This document shows, piece by piece, positions 11,641 to 29,107 of a DNA stretch of 64,000 bases. The position numbers and the translations under genes are program-made. The DNA is from Struthidea cinerea (taxonomy: Eukaryota > Chordata > Aves > Passeriformes > Corcoracidae), in NCBI GenBank assembly GCA_013397865.1, contig VZTI01002051.1, forward strand, positions 63,740 through 127,739, in the 5' to 3' direction. The notes under the pieces are model-generated. The model worked only from the letters and a program-made list of their open reading frames with translations. It was not told the origin of the DNA and ran no database searches. The first letter of the stretch is position 1, and each line of letters begins with the position of its first letter.

Positions 11641-14600
11641 TAGCTGAAAGATGTGCAAGATCATTATTGGAAGAATTGTCAGGCCTACATTAGAAGAGAT
11701 TAATGAAGCAGAGAGCTGTGTGGATGTCTTGCTGAGGTGGCCTGATTACTTAATGCTGACTTGTTTGAACTGCGGTGGCCGCCCAGAACTTGCAAATGCA
11801 GGAAGAGGTAGAAGTGGTAACACTTTTTATGCACTTCTTGTTAAGGGATCACTGCCCTGGTTAGTGGAGCAAGAGATCAAATTAGTAGAGAATTTCTCTT
11901 TTAGCAAAACCCAGGACTCTAATCAGGTTAAAATCAATGTTTTCTAGTTTCCTAGAAAAAACAAAACCCCAATAAGCTGTCCACTGCTGCATCACAGCCC
12001 ATGTTTGATGCCACTCTAAAGGGAGAAAACATGTATAATTCTCCTGTGATTCTGAAAAAGCAGACCAGAGGATAGCAGTCTAGACTGGAGAACCAAGACA
12101 CTCTCAGTAGACAAGTCTGTCCAAGCTCCACTGCGTCTTCTGAGTCTAAGAAGAGGTCTTCTGACCTCTCACTTAAATCTGTCCTTCTCCCATTTCCACA
12201 AGGTCTCAGAACACAGCTCAGACACAACATCCTGTATTCTCTGGACTTGGCCAACTGAACCTCATTCATAAAAAAGCAGCTGCTGGGGGGCAGTTTTACA
12301 GCCTTCTTTAGAGAAGCTCAGCGCTATTTTCTTCATCAGCTTATCACTATAAGCTCTAACTAGTATTATTACACAAAATCTGCTGATTTCTATTAAAACT
12401 TGCTTCCATGATTTAAAGGAGCAGAACCCAGCCAAAACACTGACTGTGGGGAACTGCAGGGTCATTGGTATGGTGATCTGCTAAATGGCCACCATACCCC
12501 CATTCCTTGAGCTGGACAACCTACTCCTACTCTGTCAGTAACTTCTGAAGACAGCAGCATCCCTCTGCTGCTCTCTGTGATACAAGAAATATCAAGAGGA
12601 TGCTGTTTACTCCAGGACATTTTCCCTTTAACTACAGTTACAGAGGATATATTTTCTCATCCTCTAAGGCAAGCTTATTCTTTTGTTTTTGAGCCAGTAA
12701 AGCCTGGTTTTATTAATGAAATATTGTGAGTATGAATCTTAAGTTAGGGAGAAAAAAACACTTTTTTCCTGAAAGGTGCTGGCCAAGTTTCTAGGACAGC
12801 AGACAAGACATGCAATTACTGAGAGGAGTAATTGCACCTCAGTTTAACAAATTAGAAATAATTGTCTTTTCTCCAGAGAAATGGCAGCTGAAATTCCTTT
12901 CGATGTATCATATTCTTTTGTAGGAATCGCTGATGTTACTATATCATGGGTGTTACTGGCTAAAATAAGACGGTTAAGCTTGAAGGTCTAGCCTGATCTA
13001 AAAAGATCTTTTATGAAGCATTTTCTATGGGTGACTCTGTTTTGGAACAAATTTTAATGAAAAAATATATTAACTTGCTTGAGACATTGATTTTTTCATG
13101 GAAAGAAATGTACCTACATCACTTTAGGAAAAACAGGTAAATATTTTGCTTCATTGTGTTTTGCTTTTTTGTTTTTAAGATCCTTAAATTAAGTTCCAGG
13201 TTGCATCTTAAATTAATCTACATAATTTTCAAGTCACTTACAATATTTTTTTGAGCTATAAACAAAAAAAATTTGGAAAAAAAAAGAAGACTCTGTCCTT
13301 TCCAGTTGTTTTACACATTTTACAGGTGGAATTCAAAACAAAGAACTCAACTTAGAATACAACTATTTTAAAGTTGAATAAAGTGTTAACTTCATTTGTT
13401 GATAAGGAAATTGGTTATGCTGTAAAACAAAAGAAGGTATTTTTACATTGAGAAGACTTCATCTGCTTTTTATTCGGGGGAGAAATTTTGTTGATGAAAT
13501 GCAAATTTGTTTTATTTACTTTCAATCAATAGAGAAACATTATTGGTTTTGTGTGAGATTGCTAAAACCTTACAATTTTCCAAACATAGCTCTCAGTTGT
13601 TAAATGCATCGCTTCCCCTTTAAACACTTTTCATGTGTTAGGCTTTTTTTCTTCCCTCCTCTGGAAATAATGGATGTTTGAAGAAAAATAACAAGTTACT
13701 GCTCATGTGCTAACCAAAACAGACTGAATTCGTACATCTTTTCAGTCAAAGGTAGCGTGTTTTCAAAAACATGGTACCAAACCCAATTCTTGGCTGGGAT
13801 TTCAGGTACATCACTAGACCATTACTCCCTGGGCTTGCAACACTGATCTGCAGTGGAGGGGAGGGTGGATGAGTGCATTTTGTGTGCCTGCAGTACTGAA
13901 GGATGGAAGCAGTGTGAAGAAAGGGAACTTTGTAAAAAGGGACTTGAATGTTTTGGGGGGATCCCTCAGAGTGTTTTTCCAGCTCAGTGATCACCCACGT
14001 GCACTGGTCAAGTTTATTTCAAAATCCAGAAGAACATTAATTGTCATTTCACCCCTCAGGGTACAAACTGAATGTTCTGTGTTCTTTTAATGGCACTAAT
14101 GCTCAGTTAGATGTAGAGTTCAGTCCCTGAAAATGTAAAGTCTGAAATTCTGAATTTCTTGTTTTTTCTTGAAGTCAGCTTGTTTCTTGTTACATACATT
14201 TATTTAGGGACCTTTGAATTTGGTTAAGGGACCATTTTTTTGTAATCCTTGAAACTATCTGTGGCTGGCTGATAGCAAGCTCTCTCAGGCTGTGTTGCAT
14301 TGTGTAAGTACTGTGTTTTCAGCAGCTCTGCTATTTCTTTTAAAGAGGGAATCTTTCAGCATGCATCAGTAGAAGGCTCACATGGAAAGCCGTGTAGTCT
14401 TATTCTTCAGAATTAGCACGTGCATATAAGTTTTAAACGCTTAGGCATGTGGGAAAGACACAAGCAAGCAACCAAATGCATGATGCTTAAGAGTAGTTCC
14501 AGGCAACACATTTTATTTTCATTTGCAACAAGGTAAGAGTTTATATGTGTCAGCTAATGCAATCAAAACTCACTAATAGCAACTCATTAAGTGGCACTAA

Positions 14601-17600
14601 CTTGATTGCTTCCAGTCATGTATGCACACCCAGTCACTAATTTTCTTGAACCTGAGCAGAAAACAGAACTCTTCTGTAGTCTCTCATGCCTGTTTGTTTT
14701 GTAGCCTTGATATAGCTAAATGATGATTTTGGTTGTATGAACAGTCCTACAGTGGCACTGCTGAATAGGCTGGACTCCTCTGATTGATTTCAGCATTTTT
14801 CTCAGTCAGAGTCCTGTATCCTCTGGCTTAATCCAGCCTCTCCTTCAAAACACGAACCAAAGCCCCACACTGCAGTAGCTTCTTTTCCCTTGCCATTGCC
14901 TCAGTGACCCCCAGGCAGACTACCTTCTGATTTTAGAAGGAAAACCACCTACAGCAGTGAAACACTCTGGCAAGGCCATGAGCTCTTTCCCTTCAGGACT
15001 AATTCTGTCAGACTTAACAGAGGCCAGTTGCTCAGTTGCCCACCATTCTCCTATAATCTAAATGTTCTGCTGTATTCTGACAGGATTAAAGCATTGAAGC
15101 TTGGTGGATGGCTAGGGAAATATGATACAAATGATTTACTGAGTTATCTGTATGTTACACATCATACTGGCATCCTGCTGTGATGGTCCACTACATCACT
15201 ACCTATGTGATTTCCTCAGGCAGATTACACAAGTCAGACGTATGAGTGCAGTCTCTTTGGAAAAGGTTTAAGTTTCTGAGCAAAGAAGTAGCTGGGTCTG
15301 ACATAAGAGGTCTTGGTGGTCCTCAAACTCTTCCAAAGGTGTTAGGAGACTTTTATGGTAGATGGAAGAAGCCTAGTAGTGTTTCTACAGCATATTATGC
15401 AGAATGGGAAAAAATAGTTATACTCCCTGTTTTTTGAGTTATCAGCCAATTCTGATTCCAGCTCATCCTGCAGTTCTGAATGAAGCCTCTGGATTTGATG
15501 GATCTTCATTAGATCACTATCACCGAGACTTAAAGTTACCCTTGTCACCCAGAAAAATCCTTTTTTTTTAATCTGCTCAAAAGCACAGACACTGTGCAAG
15601 GGAGCTATTGATGCACAGTAAGGTGCACAGGTAGCCAGATAATACTACCTGATAGTCCCTGGATTAAACCTCAAAGTACTGATTTAAAATTGCTAACACT
15701 GTTCATTTCCAGTTCCTTAGTCTGTAGCAGACATGGTCCTTTTGTATTTCCGAGTCTTGAGAGAGCTTCTCACTTTGGGTGCTAATGCAGTTCAGCTTGA
15801 ATTAATATTACAGTTTGGATAACCTAATACTGATGACTGAAACAGGACAGATTCCAGGAATTCAAAGGCTTCTTTCAAGCCTTATCAAGTGTATCTTCAG
15901 GACCTGAGATACTAAAAAGGTGACATGAAAAATTAAAGTACTTTCTTATGTAAAATAATAGTTGTATCTAGAAAACTGCAGGTATTTATTACATAAAATT
16001 TGTATATTAGCCAAACGTAATAATCCACAGCTCTTTGGAGGGTTTTTTTCAACCTCCGATCATAAAGCAGACAAGAATTGTTTTCTTCATCAACATGTCA
16101 TAGTGGAGTAACTTGATTTGTGCTCCCTATGATATCAACTCAGGTCTTTGGAAATACTTATATCTGAAGTTTTTACTAGTGACATTTATCCTGGAGAAAT
16201 TTTTTTCTCCTTTTACTGTGTCTTTCTAAATCTCCCTTGTTAGTTAGACAGTCCAAGTAGAATTACTATAACCAGCATTTCTTTTGGCTATGATAATGGA
16301 CCTCTTAGGTGCTGTGGCTTTTCTGAGCCAATCCTCCTCCATCTGGTTAAGCTCAATTAAATTAACTGTCCTGAACTCCCAATATTACAGCAATACTTTT
16401 TTACTAATTAGGGCAAGCTGTGTTGCTGAATTAGACAGATGTATCAGGAGGACATAACTGCACAGTGTTATAGAAAATTGTGGTGTTCTGAAACACTCAG
16501 ACAATAGTTGATGAGAGTCTGCTTCATTCAGGGTTTAATTTCTGTGGTTTCAAGTAGCTCTTTTTAACAATCCTCTTACCTACATGTTCACTGAGATAAA
16601 TAAGTGCTCTGGGAAAAACAACCCCCTCCTCTACAGCTCATGGTTCCAACAGCAATTTTAACTGCTTGCTCTCTCAGCCCTAAATCCCAGCCTGCCCACA
16701 GTGTCATAGTCTCTAGCCCCTGCCTGAGATGCCTGATCATCCCCCAGATTGCGCTCACCCTTTCAAAGAGATGCGAATCACTAACAACCCACTGTTTATC
16801 TAGGAAAAGCTGTAACCCCATTTCATAATCTGGGCAAAACATTAAGAGCTGCCACTTACACTCATTTAGTCTTGGCTTTTCAAGCAAGGCCCAAGCTATC
16901 TCAGGACTAGAAATTTTTTCTCAAAGTCCTTAAAAACTGAGATGATATGACTTAAGCACTATTCCTGCAGAATAAGCTGACTTGGAGCACTCTGATTTCT
17001 GACTCCACAAAATCACTTTTGCAAACCAGCCCATTTGGATTTTCCAAATGCAGATGATGATAATAAAGCTCAAGCTGCATGGAGCAGGCAGCCACTGCTG
17101 CTTGCTATCCTCAAAGCACAGCTTCTGATGCAGGGTGCAATCTAGAGTCATCTTTCATTGCTGCTAAAATCTGAATCTGAGCAATGTGAATACTTCAGCA
17201 TACCTAAATCATATGCTTTGTGTGTGCATATTTGGCTTCAACTATGAGATGTTATTGGGACAGAAAAGAAAATCCCAGAAGTAAGTGTATTGCATTAGCT
17301 TATTCTCTGTATTTAATTTGTGGGTTTGTGTATGATATAATTGTGTTCCAGCATATATGCAAACAAAACACGAATGTCTCATCTAAGCTGTATTTCTGCC
17401 ACGCTATTGGACAGTAAGTCTGATTCAGCCTTGTATATAGAAATCAGTGGATGCTGTGTTTAATTCCAATCTGGATGTTTACGCTGCAAAAGAAGGCTGC
17501 CATATATTTTCTGACATAAACAGAAGACTACCTTAATGTTCATCTTCTTTCTTATTTTTTACATTGTGTATAGACAGTATGGATTCTCCCATACTTTTAT

Positions 17601-20465
17601 GCTTGCTATGTTCTTATAGTAAAAAAAAAAAAAGCCCTAATAAATTTCTTTAAAAATTGAGTAAATTCATATGACAATATGATGAAAGCATTAGTTCTTG
17701 ATGTAGAGCATCATTCAGGAATTCCATACAGCCACTGTCCTCTTGGGCTTTTCAGTTCAGTTGGCAGCTTTATCCTTTCAATTGGCCTATGTCCAAAGTT
17801 TGTAGCCAGAGAATCCAACATGGACTATGCCAGTTGGATTTAAAGCCTGACCGGCATTGTCAGCCAGTACTTCCCCTGGGGATATAAGTAAGGTTTTGAT
17901 TCAGTTGGAGGAGTGTGGCAAACCAGTGAGATCATACTTTAAACTGGTATATTTGTGTCAAGCTGGTGTAAGTATGTGTTGTATGTTTTCTCCCCTCTAT
18001 TTAAGTAAGACAGAGCTCTTATTTATCCTGTCTATATCTCACAACTTCAATACATGTCCTCAATATCGCTCAGTTGATTTATTTATGTGAAAGTCTAGAA
18101 AGTCTAGAAAGACCCAGAAAGTCTTAATCTGTGGCCTTACTATGGCCTCTACAAAGACAAATCTGGAGGATCTTCCCTGTGAAGCTCCACAGTGGCAAGT
18201 GCCTCACACTCCTTGTGGTCTCTATGGCCTGGGATTTGCTTCTCCTTAATGGGTACCTTGAGTTTTTTCTGACCACTATGGAAAACATCCACTCTTTCTT
18301 AACTGTATCCTGACAGGTCTGCAGGATATCTCTCTAGTTACTTCTTTTATTAGATGTTGTATTAAATTATGACAGTTTAATTATGAAGTAAAGGTTATGC
18401 AGTCACCTTGTCTTATCCTTGTGTTAATCTTCCTGCCTGCTTCTCTGTCTGTCCATGCATCTCTAAGTTCCTTATTAAAAAGGGAGAAGTAAATTACTGT
18501 TCTGTAATTGGGATAGAAGAGACAAATTGATGCCAATCCTGAGGAAAGGGAGCAGAACTTTTGTACTGAACATGTTCAACTAACTTCTGACTTAATACAG
18601 CTCTTTTATATCTTCTTCAGGGTGGGGATCAGCATAGGTTATATAGTGTGAGTTCAAGAATGTTGTATAGGAAAAGATAGGAAGCAAAAGACAAAAATTT
18701 ACAGAAGTCTAGGCTTCATCACTGTACTGTGGCAAATAGCTTGCAATGTTGTATGTAATCTTTGGTCTGCTATTGAAAATTTGGCGCTTTTTTATGTAAG
18801 AGTCATTTGTCTGATCTGTGCTGGTGCATGTTTTAGCAATGTTCTTTGATGGTGGAGAACTGATCATTTTAAATTTTGGGGCTACATGAAAATTAGTCTG
18901 CTTTCAAACCTGTGTTTCCTTTGAAAAATGAAGATGTGAACAAGTATGCCAGGCATTCTGGTTAACAGAGTCTAACACTGATGTGAACAATTTCTTCTAA
19001 CTTTAAAGGCTAATACCGCTGTCTATATTTAGAAGCTTGTGACACATTGCGGGATTTACACTCCCTCTTGCTGCTTCTGTGTACAGATGTGTGGCACTGT
19101 CCAATCTAGAATCCAGAAAGAATCACCCATCAGCTTCCATGTCATCTAGAAACAGGAGGACACTCATACATTGTAGTGTTTATTACACTGTGGTACACTG
19201 TGGATCAATGGCATTTTGAATCATACGTTCTTGCTCTTCCGTACAAAAATTAACACAGCTTCTTTGAACACTCTCACATGGTCCAGATTTTCTGACCCAA
19301 TGTGGATCAAAGATTGCTCACCACCTTTTACAATGGCTTTGCAGTTCAGGTGGGTCTGGTGAGTGCTAAACTATTTTGAGAAAGCTGTGGATATCTGTAC
19401 TTTCAGTATCAGATTCACCAAAATAATGATAATTTCTGAAATTGTTTCTCTTGACACAAGGGGGATTTGAAAAGTGAAAATTAAGTCCTGGCTTGATTTC
19501 AGTACATTGAATTACTACTGAATCATGCCTCTTTTAAAGAATAACAAGCTACAGTATGATATCAGTGTTCTCCAGTGAAATGCAGTCCAGAAACAGCTCA
19601 AGTAGAATCAAGTTTAAAAATGAGAAAAGTGGGATCATGTTATTTTACATAAAAGAAAAATATGATCCTCCAGGGCAGAAAGACAAGAACATGTAACTGT
19701 TGCCTTTTATAAGTGCTTCAGCATTCAAGGGGTGGCAAACAGGGGCTAAATGGGAAGAAGAGGAAGTACTGTCTACAATAAGGAAGCCCACAAGAGATTT
19801 TGAGGAGGACAATCTAATTTTCATATTTTTTGCCAGTCTGAATTTAACAGTTAGTAACTATGTCTCAGGAGTTGCCTGGTATATTGAGGCACTGATGCAT
19901 ATTTTGTGCATTCGTGTCATATATTGGGCATTCAGGTCTTTGCCACTGACAGATGCTAGAAGGAGCTATTTCCATGTCTCCACTGTCTTATTTACAGGTA
20001 GAAACAATTTAATATTTTTGTTCTTTGTCCAGTGCTGCTGCTACCTGTAAACACTTTTGTCTTCAGAATTGTGCCATTTCATAATTTCTAAATGTGGAAT
20101 TAGACTAGATCAGTAAAAAAAATGGGTTTATGTTTTGAGCTGCACCCCTTTAAGTGTTAAAACAGAAGGAAAAATGGAGTAGCTCTATGCAAATAATAAT
20201 AATATCCTTTATAAAAGATAAGAAATTAAAGGACTATTGAGGAACATTTAAGCCGGCTGTCACATATCAGATAATGCCATTTCACAGAACTCAAAGACAA
20301 AGAGTATAATTTTCCTGGAAGTGAAGTAGCATAGTCACACTCTGGCTCTTTCAGTGGAGAACAGGATAAAAAGGGAAAAAAGGTATCTGGCTTATCTTCT
20401 GCTAAAGCCTTTGTGTAATTCATTAAGCAACCCTTATATAAAATTATAGTGTAGGACATTTGCCA

Positions 20466-20491
20466 ATGTTTTCATGACCCAATGAAAACAT
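20466..20491. repeat. short inverted repeat (10-bp arms)
   Basis: ATGTTTTCAT and its exact complement ATGAAAACAT are separated by six bases. It could form a small hairpin. At this size it may well be chance in AT-rich DNA. Confidence 0.6.
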
Positions 20492-21962
20492 AAAGAAGCA
20501 CTAAACCCAGCTGGTCATTAACTCTCCTGTTAATGCTCTGGGCTGATTCACATTGTGTATTATCCCTGACTGGATTTGACTTCACTGAGCATTTGAAGTG
20601 CCATGGAGGACATGTTTCTTTTGGCTTGTTCTGAGAGTCAGGCTTATATGCTTTCTGTCCACTCTGGGACTGTGGTTTCAGCTGAAGCAACACTCTATTC
20701 CAACCACTCCTGCAAAGACTGTTCAAAGTGAAGATTTCTTCCACAGTGTTTAAAAATCCATTCTTCCATTACAAAAGGAATAATAGAGATGGTAGTAAAA
20801 ATGGCTACACAGTTATTAAACATTCTGATAATCCTTAAAATTGGGGATTTTTGTTGCATCCTTACAGACTGATTGTACAGTGGTACAGGTTGCACATACT
20901 GCTTTTTAATTAGGTTTTTGCAATATCTGCAAACCATTGCTGTTTTGTGGACAGTATATAGATAATAAGAATAATGCTGTAGCAAGTCAAACACAAATCA
21001 TATTTCTCCATTTATCAGCCTTTTTCTAATTAGATTTCATGGTCTTGAAATCCAGTGTTAAAAACTCATTATTTTATGGCTAAACTTAAATAACAGTAAA
21101 ATAGCACCAAATCAATGGTAGTTGCTGTTAGAAGTTGCAACTTGTAACTTGTCATGATAAATTCACTTCAGGAAAGTACAAGAAAATTAAAAGCAGAGTC
21201 ATATTGGATTTTTGTCTTTGGAAAATTTATTTTCACCTTAATTGCTGCCATATACTGGATAGGATAACCGAAAAGGCCAAATTTTCCCTGTCCCTATTTT
21301 TTGACTCCTTAGTGCTGCAGATGCTACTTTTATGCCCCTCAGTCTACTTGTGTTTACAGGACTATAATTTTTGGCAACCATTTCAAGTGGCAGTTTTTCC
21401 TGCTCAAGAGAAGGAACCCTACTTTCTCTTCCTGCCTTTTGCCCTACAGTGTGTCATCCTGGCATCTTGTCCAGACTTCACCCCGTGGAGGTGAGATTGC
21501 CACAGCGACAGCACACTCTTGGTGACACACCCCATAACTACAGAAGTCTCAGTCAGTTTGGTAGTTTTACTAGGTTTTTATTCATCTGGGATGTGCTGCC
21601 CCGCCATCCACCTCTTCAGTCCTCACAACCCTGCTGGAAACCCTCAATGGAGTCACTTTTGGAACGTTCACTGCCATCCTTTGGGATGAAATGCCTGTAG
21701 ATTAGTCCTGGGTGGTCAGTCACCTACACAACCCACAGCACAGAAACTGCCTGGTCTGTCAGCCTTCCTGTAGACTTGCCAGGCAGTTGGGCAATAACTA
21801 AGTTGATACCTGCTTTTCAAAGAATGTGTGAAGCAATAGTAGAGTGTAACTGCAGAAGAATAAAATTGGAGTTACCTATGCTGCATTGTAAAACCTGATT
21901 TTCTTTCTGTTAAAGCAGCAAATTTTTGGTAATACCTAACTTATAACTGCTTATTTTTTCAG

Positions 21963-21999
21963 ACACGGAGATGACTTGATTGTGACACCGTTTGCTCAG
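21963..21999 (+). CDS. PDE4D: PDE4D coding exon: UCR1 continuation (37 bp)
   Basis: This is a very short exon encoding HGDDLIVTPFAQ after the base that completes the split Ile codon. The acceptor AG is at 21961-21962 and the donor GTAGGC is at 22000. Its size and phase (1 base plus 12 codons) fit the preceding and following exons exactly. The peptide is invariant in PDE4 UCR1 as I know the family. No gene finder working from ORFs alone would see it: it was located by joining the open ends of the neighbouring exons. Confidence 0.97.
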
Positions 22000-25072
<3,073 letters not shown>

Positions 25073-25122
25073 ACGATCACCAATGTGTAGCCAACCATCT
25101 ATTAACAAAGCAACTATAACAG
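25073..25122 (+). CDS. PDE4D: PDE4D coding exon: inter-UCR linker (50 bp)
   Basis: This exon encodes RSPMCSQPSINKATIT between the split Lys codon from the previous exon and a single base that starts a Glu codon. The acceptor AG is at 25071-25072 and the donor GTAAGA at 25123. It is the linker region (LR1) between UCR1 and UCR2. In the human protein as I recall it the residue after Cys is Asn; here it is Ser. The single overhanging G must be completed by AG, which is what the next exon supplies 38 kb away. Confidence 0.96.
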
Positions 25123-27174
25123 GTAAGAAGAATTTATTTATAAAAGCATCTAACTGAAAAATGCATTTTATAGTAATATACTTATATTGCTTCATATCCT
25201 TATATCTGTTTTATTAGCGTTTTATCATGTTAACTTCTGATTTCTATTTTATTATTCCAGTTTTAAGTTCTTTCCCAATTCTTTTTCTTTATATACCAGT
25301 GTGTGACTTCGTCATGAATACATTCTTTAGCAACTTTTTGCAAGGAAATCTAGTAGAAAAAACTGATATGAGAATCCATTGATCTTTATTTTTGGGACAT
25401 AGATTTCTGTAGCTATACAGACACAAAGCCTTCACATTAAAAGCGCTTATGCAGTGACGAGAAATTTTCAAAACTGACTTTTCTGATTTAGAATGGTAAA
25501 TACTATTTCTATAACATAGAGTGTGAGGGGAAAAAAAATCCTTTTAAAAGACAACATTATTTTTAAGGAAACTGATTTAAAAACAAGACTAACAGTGTAA
25601 CAGTGTAAATTACATTAATATTTTGGAAAATTTTCCCCCACGCTACTTTTGGTTATCTTTACAGCTTGGTCTTAGGTGTCTTTATGGGAATACATTTTAC
25701 TGGACCCCATATTTTTTATATCATGTTAATTCACAGGTTCTTACACTGTGTAATTTTCCAGGTAGTTACTTTCTCTATCATGTTCTGGCAGAGTGAAAGA
25801 GAATTTACTTTTCTTTTTGATGAAGGTATACTTACTAAACAGGCAAATTATAATTTAAACCAAAAATGCAATTTTCCATAATTTTCAAAATATCTCATCT
25901 TTTTAATTGAATTATACATTTGTATCTCTAGGAAAAATGGTACTTCAGCAATTTTGAGGAGAAGTGTGGCTTTTCAGTATTAAATAGTTTCTGCCTTTAG
26001 GCTCTGGAATGTCTTAAAATCAATGGGTTTTTTCAACTAACCTCTCACAGTATCCATATTTACCTTAAAAGGACCCAGTCTTGGCAGTCCTGTACAATTT
26101 TATTCTCCTAGGAACTCATCATACAATATGAACATTTGTGTTTAGGGCTCATCAGGGAACAGAAGGTTAAGTCTTTAAATCTGTTCTATAAACAGAAAGA
26201 CATCACGTTAATTAAATAATAGAAGATATAGATATATATGTAGATAAATTATATTCACGATCATTTGTTAATATATTTCTTGAAGAAGTGATTTTGTGCA
26301 TTGGTTTCAAACTGCTCTCTATAAGCCATTTAAGTTATGAATATTATATCTATTTTTGATTTTGTGATTTGTCTCATACCAGAGTAATCCAGAAGTATTT
26401 AAACTGGAGATAGAGATACTCAAAAATAGGGCTTTTTCTTCATCTCCAAGGGACTAACTTTAGAAAACCTGTAACAGTAAAATTCATGACAGTAAAAGAA
26501 AATACAACATCCAGAAGAGAAGATGTGCATGCAGGTGAACACTATCTTACATGCTCTCCCACAGCTATTTGCCTGAGGTTAGCTTCTTTTCTCCAGCAGG
26601 AGAAGCTGTTCAGACAGCAGGACCCAAGACACTCTCTGTTGGAAGATGTTGTTTCTCTTTTTAAATTCTATTCAGCCTGAAGGTTTCCATTCATTTAATC
26701 CTCAGAGTATACTCTACGTGTCAGCCATAAATCATTTGAAATTTTGAAGTTTAGAAAGAAGGTACTACAGTCAGCTCTCCAATTAATCTAGAAAATTCTT
26801 CTTTGCCAATAAATCCAAAAGCAGCAAGAAAAGGCAAAGAATAGTGAGAACAATTTAGTCTAATTTAGTTTAATCTGATTTCTCAGAGATGCTGCTGGTA
26901 TTGCTGTGCCCAAATTATGCACTGAACTGGATTATCTGGGGCCTGTGTGCACTGGATATAAGTGGTTGAAAGATTTTAATGATATAGCAAAGATCTTAAG
27001 CCACTATAGAGCATGAAAATGGCTACAATTAATTTTGACTGTTGAATGGAGATTGAGGCTGGATATGATTTTGTATGAAAGGGTTTGCCCGTTCTTAGTT
27101 ATAAGCTGTTTTTGATATTTCCATGGCAATAAATTTCATGGCAAAGGTGCAGAAATATGCATAGGTTTGTTCTT

Positions 27175-27214
27175 GGGGCATATAGAATTCTAGTGGGGCA
27201 TATAGAATTCTAGT
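27175..27214. repeat. perfect 20-bp tandem duplication
   Basis: The 20-base unit GGGGCATATAGAATTCTAGT occurs twice head to tail with no mismatch. A perfect two-copy array implies a recent local duplication. Confidence 0.95.
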
Positions 27215-28623
27215 AAAACATGTTTCACTACAGCAGTATGTTAAGAAGGAAGACATATTAAAAACACTTGTGCTACATTTCACAGAATAATTGAAAACAC
27301 TTTCAGATTCTACTAAGCTTTTTGAATTCTTGTGAGGAATGTTCAAAATGTGACTTATACATATCCTTCCTGCTAAGAAATCCTCCTGGTTTTGCTGTTC
27401 TCAGAATTTGTGTCATGGAGTATCCAGAACAATACGCCAGCTGGGGTAAAGTCTCATTATGTCACCCAGATGGCTCAGCTTGCCATCTCAGCAAGAACTG
27501 ATTGGCAAGGTAGCAAACTAGGTGACTGGAGCGCACAGTGTCACTAAGCTATATTGATGATAAACCAGAAAACAGGCACTTAAGACGGAGATTTTATGTT
27601 GCTAAACTTCCTGGAAGATGTGTCTTTGGGAAGATTCTCTCTGAGGAAAGGGATGAACACAGAAGGGAACTACTGTGGAAGATACAGGGAAAACAACAAA
27701 GGAAGGATGAAAAGCAATCTGGTAAAGCCCAGAGCAAAATTGAAAGAGCAAACTAAAAAAGCAAGAGCAAAATTCTCTCATTTGCTCTTTTAAGAATTTG
27801 CCATGAGGCATAAATCTCTGACAAAATACCTTAGCAAAACAGTAAGAAACTATGACATTGACAAAGGAAGCTGCACAGGAATCATATGCTCAAATTCTTA
27901 GAAGCAACAGCCACTATGGTATTTATAGTGATTTTTCAGTGTAAATATATAGAGATTGGTGATCAAAATAAAGTCTTTTCTATTCAGTATATCCACATGA
28001 ATCCCTTTTGGAAACTGTGTTGAAAGAAGCCAATGAATATCAATGACATACTTGAAGTTCATGATCAGAAAACTATGCTATAGCGTGCTGAGTGTTCCTT
28101 TTGCAGAGAAATTAGGGGGTAGGAGATGGGAGATTTTCATGTGACAACAGAAGTTTTAGATGCCATTTTTCATACTTGCTTTAGACTCTAGGATGTAAAT
28201 ATCTGTTTTAACTACAGCTAGTGTGAATAAGCAGAAATTAAAGCTTACTTCTGTTAGAAGTCTTCAAGGGGAAATGAATTCCCTACAAGTGCCATCTCTC
28301 TCCCATGACTGAGACTAGCCTGGAATAACTCAGTTTGCTGAACAGTTCTCCCATGCTTGGTGTTATGTACTTAAACCAAAAGAGGGGTTTCTCTCACTAG
28401 GAAACATACTAGTGTTTAACTTCAAACTGACAGTAATTCTCTTAACACAACCAGTGAAATACAAATATTTTGTTTTCCAAAAATTGGGACTATCTGTGAC
28501 TCAAGGATTGAACTTGCCAGTTTCATACTACAATTCTGCCCACTCATCCAGTCCACAATTCCAGAGTTTGCTTATGAGGATATTGTGAGAGACAGAAGGC
28601 CTTGCTGAAGTCACTGCATGAGA

Positions 28624-29107
28624 GCTCATCTGGAGGACTGCATCAAGATCTGAGAGCTCCAGCCTGAGAAAGACTTGTACCTTCTTGAGCCAGTCCAGAG
28701 GAAGCCAGGAAGATGATCAGAGAGGGCTGGAGCACCTCTCCTGCGAGGACAGGCTGATAGAGTTGCATTGTTCTGTCCAGGGAAGTGCCAGTTCCAGGAT
28801 GATCTTATTGGACCTTCAAGTACATAAAGGGGCCTACAGGAAAGCTGAAGAGGGACTCTTTACAAGGGTTTGTCATGATAGGACAAGGGGAAATGGCTTT
28901 AAACTGAAAGAAGGCAGATTCGATATTAGGAAGAAATACTGAGAGTGGTGAGGTACTGGAACAGGTTGCCCAAAGACATTGTGAATGCCCCATCCCTGGA
29001 AGTGTTTGAGCAGGGGCTTTGAGCAACCTGGGTCTAGTAGAAGGTGTTGGAACTAGATGATCTTTAAAGTCTCTTCCCACCCAAGCCATTTTATGATTCT
29101 ATGAATT
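28624..29107 (+). mobile_element. CR1 LINE 3' end fragment
   Basis: This is a sense-orientation CR1 3' end: 'gtccagaggaagccaggaag', 'gctggagcacctctcctg', 'gacaaggggaaatggcttta', 'gtactggaacaggttgccca', 'actagatgatctttaaagtc' and the terminal 'ttttatgattctatgaattc'. It is 5'-truncated and diverged. The short ORF at 28685-28942 is CR1 tail and not a host gene. Confidence 0.9.

Larger units (their letters stand above)
8374..21962 (+). other. PDE4D: PDE4D intron between UCR1 exons (13.6 kb)
   Basis: This intron starts with a consensus GTAAGT donor and ends with a ttattttttcag acceptor. It is AT-rich and I see no CR1 or LTR copy in it, unlike the larger intron downstream. About 10950-11640 is purine-rich on the + strand. 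A small hairpin with 10-bp arms lies at 20466-20491. ORFs of 60 to 120 codons occur (for example 19700-20050 and 11651-11947), but none shows a recognisable domain. I treat them as chance. Confidence 0.9.

Noticed and set aside
19700..20050. 116-codon ORF in the 13.6 kb intron
   Set aside because: No domain, no signal peptide with a plausible context, no codon bias, and AT-rich intronic composition.
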